Shown: positions 8,271-17,534, counted from the stretch's first letter. The stretch is 64,000 nt of DNA from Dickeya zeae NCPPB 2538 (GCF_000406165.1 NZ_CM001977.1:184265-248264), one strand, 5' to 3'. Notes: generated from the letters alone by a model not told the origin. Translations and numbers: made by a program.

Positions 8271-8809
8271 CGGTATTAGAGTCGGCGATAGCGAATTCTA
8301 TATATTTATAGCGGCTAAATCTATCATTTTAACCGGGCATGGTCGGTGTACTCCTTTGTGCCAGAAAATCAGGAATTAGCGTTGGAATTTGTATCGTTAC
8401 GGACTGGGTTACTGCTTGATGATAAAAAAGATTATTCATTAGGTGAGAGGGGTAAGACCGAGTAAATACGATAAAAAATAAAATATAAAAGCGGAGTGAA
8501 TAAATATTATTTCTGATTTTTATTTTGCAATTTTATGTATTTTTACGTTGATTTAGGAGCGCGAAAAATAATATTTTTATTGTGATGGTTTATTTCCATT
8601 TATGTGCGTCTAGTATGGATAAACGACGCGTCGTTATCGAAAAATGGCAAGAAGTTGAACAGCCTGGCGGCATTCCGTTTCGTGGTTTCTATCTTAAATA
8701 AATCCTCTCTGTACGCTATAAAGAAGGCATTTTGTACAGGATTCTTCGCTAACCTTCATGTATTATAGGCGGTTTATGATTTAAGGCTTATCTGATATAG
8801 GTATAAAAG
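8271..8809. other. AT-rich divergent intergenic region of the LPS core locus
   Basis: About 540 bases separate divergent waaA and the GT4 gene. Part is extremely AT-rich: positions 8461-8520 have 11 G/C in 60 by hand count. Such DNA in an LPS locus is a plausible H-NS target and must hold the promoters of both operons, but I could not pick a convincing -35/-10 pair. No RfaH ops element (GGCGGTAGCGTG type) was found by eye. Confidence 0.5.
8585..8701 (+). CDS. Possible small ORF in the waaA upstream region
   Basis: An open frame of 38 codons runs from ATG 8585 to TAA 8701, with an inner ATG at 8615 that would give a 28-residue basic peptide (MDKRRVVIEKWQEVEQ, then PGGIPFRGFYLK). Its base composition is closer to coding DNA than the flanking AT-rich sequence, so it might be a small gene or a remnant of one. 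No ribosome-binding site is evident and I know no family for it. Confidence 0.2.
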   Translation: MVYFHLCASSMDKRRVVIEKWQEVEQPGGIPFRGFYLK

Positions 8810-9934
8810 ATGTTAGACACATCTTTAAATATATTACATACCGAGTCCTCTTGTGGCTGGGGCGGGCAGGAAATTCGTATTCTTACGGAATCTCAGGGAA
8901 TGATGAAGCGTGGCCACAAGGTCACCATTCTGTGTTGCCCGCACTCGACTATTTATCGCGAAGCGCAAGCGCGCGGCATTGCGGTTGTCGGGCTACCGAT
9001 TGAGAAAAAACGGCTATCGTCGTTGATGGCGCTGGTGGGCTGGTTGCGTCAGTATGGTGGCGCGTTTGATATTATCAATACCCACAGCTCCACCGATGCC
9101 TGGCTGGTGGCGGCGGCAAGCGTGATACTGAGAAAACGGGTACCGCCGATGGTGCGTACCCGCCATGTTTCTACCGACATCAACCGTTCGCTGACTACCC
9201 GCTGGTTGTATATGACGGCTACCCGCCATATCGCCACCACCGGTGAGCGGTTGCGTCAGCAACTGCACCGGGATAACCGTTACCCGTTGTCGCATATGAC
9301 GTCGGTACCGACCGGTATCGACCTGGGTTTTTATCGTCAATCTGACCGGCAGACTGCCCGTAAGACCATTGCGGTACCGGACCGGCCGACGCTGGGGATT
9401 CTGGCGACCATGCGTTCCTGGAAAGGGCATACCTATCTGCTGGAAGCCTGGCAGACGTTGACGAAGGATTTCCCCGACTGGCAATTGCTGATGGTGGGCG
9501 ATGGGCCGCAGCGTCAGGCTCTGGAACAGCAGGTTGTGGCGATGGGGCTGGCTGACAGCGTTATTTTCCTGGGTAACCGTGACGATGTACCGGATTGTCT
9601 GAACAGCATGAACCTGTTTGTGCTGCCCTCTTACGGTAATGAGGGTGTACCGCAAAGTATCATGCAGGCGATGGCGTGTGGTTTGCCGGTGGTTTCGACC
9701 AACGTTGGCGCGATTGACGAAGCGGTAGTGAACGAGCAGACCGGGTACCTGATCGAGCCGAAAAACACCGCACTGCTGGAGCAAAAACTGCGACAGCTGA
9801 TGGGCGACGACGTATTGCGCGCCCGGTTTAGCGACGCGGCGCTCAAGCGTGCATCCGAGCAGTTCGGCGCAGACATTATGCTCGACAAAATGACGACGAT
9901 TTTTCGCAATAGTTTGCGCTCGGCACGTCCATGA
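8810..9934 (+). CDS. LPS core GT4-family glycosyltransferase
   Basis: A 374-residue GT-B transferase. The N-terminal half has the acceptor-side motif GWGGQEIRILTESQGM. The C-terminal half has the donor signature GVPQSIMQAMACGLPVVSTN with an E-x7-E-like arrangement, and GDGPQRQALE. It has no signal peptide and is probably a peripheral inner-membrane enzyme acting on the growing LPS outer core. Sugar and linkage cannot be read from the sequence. The stop codon overlaps the next gene (ATGA), so it is the first gene of a three-gene operon ending in waaL. Confidence 0.82.
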   Translation: MLDTSLNILHTESSCGWGGQEIRILTESQGMMKRGHKVTILCCPHSTIYREAQARGIAVVGLPIEKKRLSSLMALVGWLRQYGGAFDIINTHSSTDAWLVAAASVILRKRVPPMVRTRHVSTDINRSLTTRWLYMTATRHIATTGERLRQQLHRDNRYPLSHMTSVPTGIDLGFYRQSDRQTARKTIAVPDRPTLGILATMRSWKGHTYLLEAWQTLTKDFPDWQLLMVGDGPQRQALEQQVVAMGLADSVIFLGNRDDVPDCLNSMNLFVLPSYGNEGVPQSIMQAMACGLPVVSTNVGAIDEAVVNEQTGYLIEPKNTALLEQKLRQLMGDDVLRARFSDAALKRASEQFGADIMLDKMTTIFRNSLRSARP

Positions 9935-11040
9935 GTAAATTCTCTGCCCGGTTGCGGATTTTTCCGCGAGCCTTGTTGCGGTTGTTGAAAAAGCCCTGGC
10001 GACGACCACCGTCGACGGTGAAGCGTATCCTGATCGCCCATAATCTGTTACTGGGCGATACGGTGATGCTGACGCCGTTGCTGGCCAAACTACGTCGTCA
10101 TTATCCACAGGCAGAGATTGTGCTGTTGTGCAAACCGGCGTTTGTCGAGGTTTATCGCCTGAACCCCTATGGTGTGGTACCCATGCCATATCAACCCACG
10201 TCGGCAGCCTCGGTCGCGGCGATTGTTAACAGCGGGCCTTATGATCTGGCGTTGATCCCAGGTGATAACCGCTACAGCTGGTTAGCTTTGGCTGCGGGGA
10301 GTCGTTGGATAATAGCCCATCGTCCCGCTCTGCATAACGCTAAGAGCTGGCCGGTCAATGAGTACCGCGACTATCCAGACGAACCGATGGCGTGGGGTGA
10401 TGCGGTGGCGACGCTGACGGACGGCGAATTGCCTTCTCCTCAGCGTTGGGCCGCTCCCGCATATGATTTCCCGCCACCTGCCTCGCCTTTTGTTGTGTTG
10501 CATGTCGGGGCCAGTAATCCGGTGCGTTTCTGGTCACCGGAACAGTGGCTGGCGCTGGCTGACTGGCTGGTGACGCAAGGCTATACCCCGGTATGGAGTG
10601 GTGGTGCTAACGAGCGACATATCGTTGATTCGATTGACCCAACCCGGCGTTATCGTAGTTTCGCCGGCGAGTTATCGTTGTCGCAGTTACTGGCGTTGCT
10701 GGCAGGGGCGAAGGCGCTTATCTGTGCTGACACGGGGGTGGCACATCTGGCGAAATGGGTCGATACCCCGACGATGACACTCTATGGCCCAGGTAATCCG
10801 GTTGCCTTTGGCCCAGGCCATTTCTGGCGCAATCACCCGATTATCAACGTCGGTTTTCACCCCATTGCCTGTCGTGATCAACACACCCTGTTTGGTCGCG
10901 AATTACCCTGGCTTGAACGGTGTAATAGGAATGAAGCGCGCTGTCAGCAGTTTCGTAATGGACAGTCAGCGTGTATGCAACACATTACCCTTTCTGAAAT
11001 TCAGACGGCTTTTATCCATTTGTTGAGAAAGATTCAATGA
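9931..11040 (+). CDS. GT9 (heptosyltransferase-type) LPS core glycosyltransferase
   Basis: A 369-residue family 9 GT-B enzyme. IAHNLLLGDTVMLTPLLAKLR is the N-terminal heptosyltransferase motif. FVVLHVGASNPVRFWSPEQW begins the donor half, and ALICADTGVAHLAKWVDTP with TLYGPGNP forms the conserved ADP-heptose-binding region. It differs from the waaC/waaF/waaQ paralogues encoded opposite. Klebsiella-type cores carry a similar gene near waaL, but the exact acceptor is unknown. It overlaps both neighbours by four bases, so it is translationally coupled within the operon. Confidence 0.82.
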   Translation: MSKFSARLRIFPRALLRLLKKPWRRPPSTVKRILIAHNLLLGDTVMLTPLLAKLRRHYPQAEIVLLCKPAFVEVYRLNPYGVVPMPYQPTSAASVAAIVNSGPYDLALIPGDNRYSWLALAAGSRWIIAHRPALHNAKSWPVNEYRDYPDEPMAWGDAVATLTDGELPSPQRWAAPAYDFPPPASPFVVLHVGASNPVRFWSPEQWLALADWLVTQGYTPVWSGGANERHIVDSIDPTRRYRSFAGELSLSQLLALLAGAKALICADTGVAHLAKWVDTPTMTLYGPGNPVAFGPGHFWRNHPIINVGFHPIACRDQHTLFGRELPWLERCNRNEARCQQFRNGQSACMQHITLSEIQTAFIHLLRKIQ

Positions 11041-12248
11041 CAACTCAGTTATCGTTTAGCACCCGACGTACCGATAATCAAGGCCTGTATTTTCTCAGCG
11101 CGCTGGCTATCTTTGTTAACCCGTTGGCTGAAGCGCCCAAGAATATCGCCATGGCGTTGTTGTTGCTGTGGGTAATTATCCAGGCGGTGATGAATAAGCA
11201 AACGCGCACATGGTCAGGATGGGATCTGTTTTTTGCTCTCTACATGCTCTCGTTCCTGGTGGGGCTGCCCTTCGCTGCCTACCACACGGATATCGGCTCG
11301 CTGACTGATGTTGCCCGTTACAGTTTGTTTGGCTGGGTAATTTATCGTGCCAGTTTTAACGAGAAACAGAAAGTCGGTCTGGTGTTCTGGGCCATGATGG
11401 GCACGTTTGTGGGATTGATTTATGGGGCGTGGGCGCACTTTTATACCGGTAGCGAGCAGTACTGGACGCTCAACTCGGTCGGCCACGTCAACCATGCCGC
11501 TATCTATAACGCCATTATTTGTGGGATGGCGCTGGCGTTTTTGTTCAGCTACTGGTCGACGCTGACTGCGGGTAAGCGATTGATGTGGATCGCGATGCTG
11601 GCATTGTCTCTGGTTTATGTGGCATTCGGTGAGAGCCGCGCCACATTCGGTGCAGTGCTTGTCGTGGTGCTGATATTGGGTGTGGGGTTTGCCAGAAAAA
11701 GTAAAAAATTCCTGCTGTTGCCTGCGGTTTTTATTGCCGGGTTAATTGCCGTTGCCGTTCTCAGTAACGCGCGAGTGGTGGTGAAGCAGGAGCAAAATGA
11801 GGCTACTGATAACGTACTGAGTTATCGCGACGTTATCTGGAGTTCAGCGTTTGATGTCATCAAGCAGCACCCTTTGTTTGGCATCGGGAAGGAAAACTTC
11901 AAGAAAATCGATATCAACAAATGGCCGGATAATAAGCCGCTGTTCACGCACGTTTCCCACGCCCATAATATCTTTATCAACGTATTGACAGAGAACGGTA
12001 TTTGGGGAGCCTTCTGGATCTTTGGTCTGTTTGGTGCCATGGGGGTGACGCTGGTGCGCTATGTACCGAAGAGACATGCGTCGCCAGTCTCCTGGTTGAC
12101 ATGGGGTACTGCGTGCTCAGCATTGGTGGTGACGCTGGTGGTGGGTCTGGTGAATACCACGTTCCACCATGAACACGCCAACCTGAGTATGTTCTGTTTT
12201 GCACTATGGCTTAGTCAGTATCGTTACGATAATCAGCGTTTTATCTAA
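11037..12248 (+). CDS. waaL: O-antigen ligase
   Basis: A 403-residue polytopic membrane protein with about ten to twelve hydrophobic segments. A large periplasmic loop lies at about residues 255-315 (from VLSNARVVVKQEQ to THVSHAHNIFINVLTENG). The Wzy_C/O-antigen-ligase features are the ESRATF arginine motif and the H-x-H-N-x-F/L motif (SHAHNIF). It joins undecaprenyl-linked O-antigen to the completed lipid A-core at the periplasmic face. It is the last gene of the plus-strand core operon and converges with wabG. Confidence 0.9.
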   Translation: MTTQLSFSTRRTDNQGLYFLSALAIFVNPLAEAPKNIAMALLLLWVIIQAVMNKQTRTWSGWDLFFALYMLSFLVGLPFAAYHTDIGSLTDVARYSLFGWVIYRASFNEKQKVGLVFWAMMGTFVGLIYGAWAHFYTGSEQYWTLNSVGHVNHAAIYNAIICGMALAFLFSYWSTLTAGKRLMWIAMLALSLVYVAFGESRATFGAVLVVVLILGVGFARKSKKFLLLPAVFIAGLIAVAVLSNARVVVKQEQNEATDNVLSYRDVIWSSAFDVIKQHPLFGIGKENFKKIDINKWPDNKPLFTHVSHAHNIFINVLTENGIWGAFWIFGLFGAMGVTLVRYVPKRHASPVSWLTWGTACSALVVTLVVGLVNTTFHHEHANLSMFCFALWLSQYRYDNQRFI

Positions 12249-12258
12249 AACTGACAAC

Positions 12259-12288
12259 GTGTGGCAGGCGCTGGTGCGCCTGCCACAC
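12259..12288. terminator. 13-bp hairpin separating convergent waaL and wabG operons
   Basis: GTGTGGCAGGCGC pairs perfectly with GCGCCTGCCACAC around a TGGT loop. It fills most of the 45-base gap between the two stop codons. No T-run follows on either strand, but the stem is strong and bidirectional. Confidence 0.65.
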
Positions 12289-12293
12289 TGCCA

Positions 12294-13412
12294 TTAAATC
12301 AACTGTTCATAAAGGCTGAGCATGTTGTCGCTCAGAAAGCGCAGATCATAGCGTTCCACTTTCGCTCTGGCCTGCTCGCCGAAACCATCAAATCCCGTTT
12401 CACAAGCCAACCGTACCGACTGACGTAACCCCTCGTAATCCAGCGAATCGCAGACAAACCCATTCACGCCTGACTGGATAAATTCTTTGCCGCCACACTG
12501 TTGTGATGTAATCACACCCAATCCACTGGCCATGGCTTCCAGCACCACGTTGGGGAACGGATCATACAGCGTGGGCAACAGCAACATGTCCGCTGCGCCA
12601 TAATAAGGACGGGTATCCGGCTGCATACCGACGAAATGCACCTGCCCGGCGACACCTAGCCGGTGCGCCAGTTTCTGGTAACGGCGACTGTGCTTATCTT
12701 TCCCCACTACAATCAGGTGCGGATGTTGGGGAACCTCGCTTATCGCATGGATAGCGCCTGCCAGCCCTTTGCGTTCGAAACCGGAACCGACAAATAGCAT
12801 TACTGGCGCATCGTTTGCCACACCCAGTTGCTGGCGCAGAGTCTGCCGGTAAGTGTTGCGCAGCTCGGGAGTATACGTACTGGTATCCACCCCGTTATAA
12901 ATCAGATGAATTTTGTCGGCAGGCACACCAAAGTGGTGGCGAATTTCATCTGCAACCATCTGCGAGTTGCAGATCACGGCCTTGAGCGAGGGATGCTGAT
13001 ACATCGCCTGTTCTTGCGCCATCACGTAACGATGAAAACCAGACCACCATAACAGCCGCCGTTGCAACGGGTTAAGCACCCGTGAACGCTGTGTCAGCCA
13101 GACTTGATGGACGCCATCGCCCGCACGATAAATATGGCAGCCAGGGATCCGTTCGTGGCTCTGCACCAGATCGAACCCGGCGAAATGTTGTTGAGCTGCT
13201 TGTGCAAAGGCGCTTTCACGTTGAATCCGGCCGGTAATACGTGGGTTACAGATGATGACATTGCGGTTGGCCTGCTCAGCGCCTTCCCAGCTACGGGTAA
13301 TCACGCTGACATCCAACGATCGATGATTGCTGAGCGCATCGAGCGCTCTGGAAACGAAGCGTTCTGCTCCACCGTCAGGACGGTATTTCTGCCGTACGAT
13401 GGCCAGTTTCAT
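12294..13412 (-). CDS. wabG: LPS core GT4 transferase, WabG-like (HepII galacturonosyl/glucosyl)
   Basis: A 372-residue GT-B enzyme of the RfaG/WabG group. MKLAIVRQKYRPDGGAERFV is the hallmark N-terminus, QSHERIPGCHIYRAGDGVHQ follows, and the donor half contains FVGSGFERKGLAG and LPTLYDPFPNVVLEAMASG. In Klebsiella, WabG puts galacturonic acid on L,D-heptose II; E. coli RfaG adds glucose there. Sequence similarity from memory favours WabG, which I state as inference. It is the last gene of the hldD-waaF-waaC-waaQ-wabG operon and overlaps waaQ by four bases. Confidence 0.85.
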   Translation of the reverse strand: MKLAIVRQKYRPDGGAERFVSRALDALSNHRSLDVSVITRSWEGAEQANRNVIICNPRITGRIQRESAFAQAAQQHFAGFDLVQSHERIPGCHIYRAGDGVHQVWLTQRSRVLNPLQRRLLWWSGFHRYVMAQEQAMYQHPSLKAVICNSQMVADEIRHHFGVPADKIHLIYNGVDTSTYTPELRNTYRQTLRQQLGVANDAPVMLFVGSGFERKGLAGAIHAISEVPQHPHLIVVGKDKHSRRYQKLAHRLGVAGQVHFVGMQPDTRPYYGAADMLLLPTLYDPFPNVVLEAMASGLGVITSQQCGGKEFIQSGVNGFVCDSLDYEGLRQSVRLACETGFDGFGEQARAKVERYDLRFLSDNMLSLYEQLI

Positions 13413-14494
13413 GCTTGTGCCTCCAGTAGTGCAGAATCAACCGCCAGTAGAACCTGTTGGACACTGATCTGTTGCAGACAGTCGCTCACCTTGCTGCCAC
13501 CGCACCCATCTTTACCACAAGGGCGGCAGGGGTGGCGGTCAGACACGATCACCCGGTTGATGGTCATCCAGGGTGCCCATTCGGTTTCTCCACTGGGGCC
13601 AAACAGCGCCACCACGGGGGTTTGCATCGCTGACGCGATATGCATCGGTACGGAGTCTACACCCAGCAACAGTTGTGCTTTGCCGATAAGACTCGACAGT
13701 TGTTTGAGCGTCAACTGACCGGCGAGATCCAGTACCGGGTGGGTCAGTTGCGACTTGATATCAGCAATCATCGCCATCTCGCTTTCCGCTGGTGAAGCGC
13801 TGAGAACGATAGTATACCCGCGTTCGCACAGGGTATTGATAGCCTGCGCCATCGCGCTGCTTTTCCAGCATTTGAACAGCCAACGGGATGTCGGGTGCAC
13901 CACGATAAACGGCTGCCCCTGCCACTGCTGATCCCGTAGTTTCTGGTCTACCGCCTGATCAGCTTCATCACCGGCAACCAGTTGCAACCGTCGCTCTTCC
14001 AGTTCTGGCTGAATCCCCAGTATCCGCAGTGTGTCCAGATGGGATTCGACGGTGTGGCGGCGCGAAATTCGCGGTACGCGGTGCTGGAAGGTCTTTTTCC
14101 AAAATGACAGTTTATCGCGTGCGCTGTTGCGAAAGGTAACGCCCTGTGGAATGCCTGCGAAACGGGCTATCCATAAGCCACGCATACTTTCGGTAAGGTG
14201 GATGATGGTGTCATAACGTTGCGCTCGTAGCGTTTTCAGCAATGCCCACTCTTTTGCCAGATGGCCGAACACACCCAGTTTTTTCCATTTCTTGTCGACG
14301 GTATAAAGGTGGTCGATAGCCGGATGCAACGACAGCATTTCCGCCGTATCAGCAAACACCAGCGCATCGATTTGGGCATCCGGGTAACGCTGGCGCAGAA
14401 TGGAAAATAGCGGTGATGTCAGCAGAACATCGCCATGATGGCGGAATTTGGTAATCAGGATTCGCCGGAGTTCAACCTTGCGCGGTGAGGTCAC
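13409..14494 (-). CDS. waaQ: LPS heptosyltransferase III
   Basis: A 361-residue GT9 protein that adds the side-branch heptose to heptose II of the inner core. RILITKFRHHGDVLLTSPLF is the N-terminal acceptor motif. IVVHPTSRWLFKCW and LLGVDSVPMHIASAM with VALFGPSGETEW are donor-side motifs. The cysteine-rich tail CRPCGKDGCGGSK...CLQQI is typical of WaaQ and absent from WaaC and WaaF. It overlaps wabG (ATGA), with 12 bases to waaC. Confidence 0.93.
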   Translation of the reverse strand: MTSPRKVELRRILITKFRHHGDVLLTSPLFSILRQRYPDAQIDALVFADTAEMLSLHPAIDHLYTVDKKWKKLGVFGHLAKEWALLKTLRAQRYDTIIHLTESMRGLWIARFAGIPQGVTFRNSARDKLSFWKKTFQHRVPRISRRHTVESHLDTLRILGIQPELEERRLQLVAGDEADQAVDQKLRDQQWQGQPFIVVHPTSRWLFKCWKSSAMAQAINTLCERGYTIVLSASPAESEMAMIADIKSQLTHPVLDLAGQLTLKQLSSLIGKAQLLLGVDSVPMHIASAMQTPVVALFGPSGETEWAPWMTINRVIVSDRHPCRPCGKDGCGGSKVSDCLQQISVQQVLLAVDSALLEAQA

Positions 14495-14506
14495 AGTAAA
14501 ACCGCC

Positions 14507-15478
14507 TTATTCAGTCAATAAAGAAGCACAGTGTTGCCACACATCGGCCGCATGGAGATCGGCCAGATTGCGGCTATCCGCCGGACGGCAGACATGCTGG
14601 TTTTGGCCGTAGCCGCCAATCAATCCCGGATCGGTTGGGCCATAGAGCGTGATGTTGGGCCGGTCCAGTGCAGCGGCAAGATGGCTGAGCCCGGTATCGA
14701 CCGAGACAACGGCCTTCGCACCCGCTAACACGCCTGCGACCTGTTCCAGACTCAATCGCGGCAGAACCTCGACGTGAGAAAATCCAGCCGCCAGCCGTTG
14801 TGCCCGCTGGTGTTCGTGTTCCGCTCCCCAGGGCAGTTTAATGCGTAATCCACGTGTTTCTGCGAGTGCTATCAGTTCGCGCCAGTGCGCCTCCGGCCAG
14901 TGTTTTTCGTCTCGCGTCGTGGCATGCAGAAAAACCAGATACGGTTGGTTGTCGGCAGGCTGTGCCGACAAGAAGCGTGCGGCAATCGCATAATCACCTT
15001 GTTCTGTCGGTTTACGGTAGTTCAGGCTGACGGAAAACAGCTCCCGTATACGCTCTACCGCATGTTGCTGTCTGGCGATCGGGTGCCGATATTGGTAAAA
15101 CCAACTGGCCAGCGGCTCGCGGGCGCTTTTCCAGTCCAGGCCGTGCTTGTTGCCATAAGCCAGACGGGTCACCAACACGGCGCTTTTTAGTAATCCTTGT
15201 GCATCGATAACCGCATCGTAGCGTTTTTCCCGTAGACGCATTTTAAACGCCTTGCGTTCAGCGCGGGTTTCCCGGCTGAACCAGCTTTTGCGCCAGCGCC
15301 GAAGCGCTACCGGAATAACACGATCAACCGCCGGATGCCAACTGGGAATTTGGGTAAACCCTTCTTCAACTACCCAGTCAAACTGGATGCCGTGAATGAC
15401 CTGCATCGCGTCGGTCAGGGCAGGCAGTGTGTGCAGCACATCCCCCATCGACGACGTTTTGACGATCAATACCCTCAT
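14507..15478 (-). CDS. waaC: LPS heptosyltransferase I
   Basis: A 323-residue GT9 enzyme that transfers the first L-glycero-D-manno-heptose from ADP-heptose to Kdo. MRVLIVKTSSMGDVLHTLPA is the classic WaaC N-terminus, with the catalytic Asp in GDVLHT. KHWPEAHWRELI and VSVDTGLSHLAAAL with TLYGPTDP complete the donor site. Its start overlaps the waaF stop by four bases. Family length and gene order (hldD-waaF-waaC) match other enterobacteria. Confidence 0.96.
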   Translation of the reverse strand: MRVLIVKTSSMGDVLHTLPALTDAMQVIHGIQFDWVVEEGFTQIPSWHPAVDRVIPVALRRWRKSWFSRETRAERKAFKMRLREKRYDAVIDAQGLLKSAVLVTRLAYGNKHGLDWKSAREPLASWFYQYRHPIARQQHAVERIRELFSVSLNYRKPTEQGDYAIAARFLSAQPADNQPYLVFLHATTRDEKHWPEAHWRELIALAETRGLRIKLPWGAEHEHQRAQRLAAGFSHVEVLPRLSLEQVAGVLAGAKAVVSVDTGLSHLAAALDRPNITLYGPTDPGLIGGYGQNQHVCRPADSRNLADLHAADVWQHCASLLTE

Positions 15479-16527
15479 GCGAGCTCCCCTTTGACGGGCA
15501 GATAGCGTGACAGAGCATCCAGTACCTGTTGTGGCTGAATATCGATGAGACTCTGGTGATACCCTTGTTCGGCATCGCCTTTGCGGACCCGGTGATAACC
15601 GGTGATGAGCCGGATAACATGAGCCTGATGAGATAACGGTGGGGTAAAGTCCGGGCTGCTGGGGCCGTAGAGCGCGACCAGTGGCCGGTTAAGTGCTGCC
15701 GCCACATGCATCAGACCCGAGTCGTTACTGACAACCGCCTGACAGGCGGCGATGAGCACGACGGCTTGATCCAACGTGGTCTGTCCGGCCAGATTAAGGC
15801 AGTGGTCTTTCGCGTCATCACTGAGGGTCTGTCGGATATCGTCCCCAGCCTGGTGGTCGTTTTTCGAACCGAACAGCACCACCTGATAGCCCTGATCAAT
15901 AAGCGATTGCGCCAGTGAGCCGTAATGGTAATGCGGCCAGCGTTTGGCCGGGCCGAACTCGGCACCCGGGCAGAAACCGATAATCGGCCGGGCATCGGTA
16001 AGATTAAATGCGGCGGCGATATCGGCGATTTCCGCGTCGTCCACGGTAAGCTGAGGCCACAATAAAGGCTGTGGTAAATCAGCTGCGCTGTGGATACGTT
16101 GCCGGTCATAGGCCAGTGCGACATAACGTTGCACCATTAAGGGGTACGCTGCTTTGTCCAGCACCCGCAGGTCGTTAAGCAAACCGTAGCGCATTTCACC
16201 ACGCCAGCCGGTGCGGTGTGGGATAGCGGCAAAAAAAGGTACCAAGGCTGATTTGAAGGAGTTAGGCAGCACATAGGCACGATCGTATTGCTGCTCACGC
16301 AGTGAAACGCCCAGTCGCCGCCGCTCGCCGAGCGCTAGCATGCCGTGGCCGAGTGGCATGGACAGTGCCTGACGCACTTCGGGCATACGTGCCAGCAACG
16401 GACGACACCAGGCCGGTGCCATCACGTCAATGATGGCGTCCGGGTGTTCGGCCTTCAGGGTTCGGTAAAGGCTGTGCGACATCATCATATCGCCCACCCA
16501 GGAAGGACCGATAACCAGAATTTTCAT
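15475..16527 (-). CDS. waaF: LPS heptosyltransferase II
   Basis: A 350-residue GT9 enzyme adding the second heptose to heptose I. It starts MKILVIGPSWVGDMMMSHSL, the WaaF signature. PGAEFGPAKRWPHYHYGSLA and VSNDSGLMHVAAAL with ALYGPSSPDFTPPL form the ADP-heptose site. It lies 30 bases downstream of hldD and overlaps waaC. Length agrees with E. coli WaaF (348). Confidence 0.96.
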   Translation of the reverse strand: MKILVIGPSWVGDMMMSHSLYRTLKAEHPDAIIDVMAPAWCRPLLARMPEVRQALSMPLGHGMLALGERRRLGVSLREQQYDRAYVLPNSFKSALVPFFAAIPHRTGWRGEMRYGLLNDLRVLDKAAYPLMVQRYVALAYDRQRIHSAADLPQPLLWPQLTVDDAEIADIAAAFNLTDARPIIGFCPGAEFGPAKRWPHYHYGSLAQSLIDQGYQVVLFGSKNDHQAGDDIRQTLSDDAKDHCLNLAGQTTLDQAVVLIAACQAVVSNDSGLMHVAAALNRPLVALYGPSSPDFTPPLSHQAHVIRLITGYHRVRKGDAEQGYHQSLIDIQPQQVLDALSRYLPVKGELA

Positions 16528-16557
16528 ACCGTTCGTGTTTCCTTACGGCAAAGTGAG

Positions 16558-17490
16558 TCAGGCTTTACGGTTCAGCCAGGCCATATAGTCGGCGACCCCT
16601 TCCGCAACGGTTTTGAACGGTTTGTCGTAACCCGCCGCGCGCAGGTTGGTCAGGTCTGCTTGCGTGTAGGCCTGATAACGACCTTTCAGTTTTTCCGGGA
16701 AGGGGATGTAGTCCAGCTGGTCTTTGTTGTGCCAGGCCAACACGGCGTCCGCTACTGCCTGGAAGGATTCGGCGTGGCCGGTACCGCAGTTGAAAATGCC
16801 GGAAACGTTGTGCTGCCAGAACCACAGATTGACGGCGGCGACGTCACCGACGTAGATGAAGTCACGTTTGAAGTTCTCACTGCCAGCGAACAATTTCGGG
16901 TTTTCGCCCTGATTGATTTGGTTGTTCAGGTGGAACGCGACGCTTGCCATGCTGCCTTTGTGGCTTTCGCGTGGCCCGTAGACGTTAAAGTAGCGGAAGC
17001 CGCAAATCTGCGAATCAGCCTGCGGCAAAATATCACGCACATACTGGTCGAACAGGAATTTGGAGTAACCGTAGACGTTGAGCGGTTGCTCGTACTGGCG
17101 GTCTTCCACAAAATTATCGGTGCGACCGCCGTAGGTGGCGGCGGAAGAGGCGTACAGGAACGGGATACCGCGTTCCAGACAGTAGTGCAGCACTTCTTTG
17201 GAGTACTGATAGTTGTTATCCATCATGTACTTGCCGTCCCACTCGGTAGTGGATGAGCAGGCTCCTTCATGGAAGATGGCGTCGATATCACCCAAATCGT
17301 CACCGGCAACGATACTGGCAATGAAATCTTCTTTATCCATGTAGTCGGCGATGTCCAGATCGACCAGATTGACGAACTTGGTGCCATCCTTCAGGTTGTC
17401 GACCACCAGGATATCCCGGTGTCCGTTATCATTCAGCGCCTTTACGATGTTGCTGCCGATGAAACCGGCACCGCCAGTTACGATAATCAT
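16558..17490 (-). CDS. hldD: ADP-L-glycero-D-manno-heptose 6-epimerase
   Basis: Converts ADP-D,D-heptose to ADP-L,D-heptose, the donor used by WaaC, WaaF and WaaQ. A 310-residue short-chain dehydrogenase: the Rossmann motif VTGGAGFIGSNIVKAL is at the N-terminus, catalytic Tyr and Lys are in NVYGYSKFLFD, and SSAATYGG is the Ser/Thr element. The start at 17490 matches the family and follows AAGGTAA; a longer in-frame reading from 17655 lacks support. It is the first gene of the core operon, divergent from kbl. Confidence 0.97.
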   Translation of the reverse strand: MIIVTGGAGFIGSNIVKALNDNGHRDILVVDNLKDGTKFVNLVDLDIADYMDKEDFIASIVAGDDLGDIDAIFHEGACSSTTEWDGKYMMDNNYQYSKEVLHYCLERGIPFLYASSAATYGGRTDNFVEDRQYEQPLNVYGYSKFLFDQYVRDILPQADSQICGFRYFNVYGPRESHKGSMASVAFHLNNQINQGENPKLFAGSENFKRDFIYVGDVAAVNLWFWQHNVSGIFNCGTGHAESFQAVADAVLAWHNKDQLDYIPFPEKLKGRYQAYTQADLTNLRAAGYDKPFKTVAEGVADYMAWLNRKA

Positions 17491-17515
17491 GGGAGTTACC
17501 TTGCTAAACGTGCTG

Positions 17516-17534
17516 GTGGGGCACCGCGCCCCAC
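17516..17534 (-). promoter_or_regulatory. GC-rich hairpin in the hldD leader
   Basis: GTGGGGC and GCCCCAC pair around ACCGC about 26 bases upstream of the hldD start codon. A stem this stable close to the ribosome-binding site could limit translation. In E. coli this gene is heat-inducible; I could not identify a sigma-32 promoter here by eye. Confidence 0.35.

Noticed and set aside
9014..10189. 391-codon open frame on the minus strand
   Set aside because: It lies antisense to the GT4 and GT9 transferase genes, has no family resemblance, and is His/Arg/Gln-rich as expected for the shadow of a high-G+C gene.
16345..17256. 303-codon open frame on the plus strand
   Set aside because: Antisense to waaF and hldD, both well-identified genes; the translation is Val-rich without recognisable motifs.
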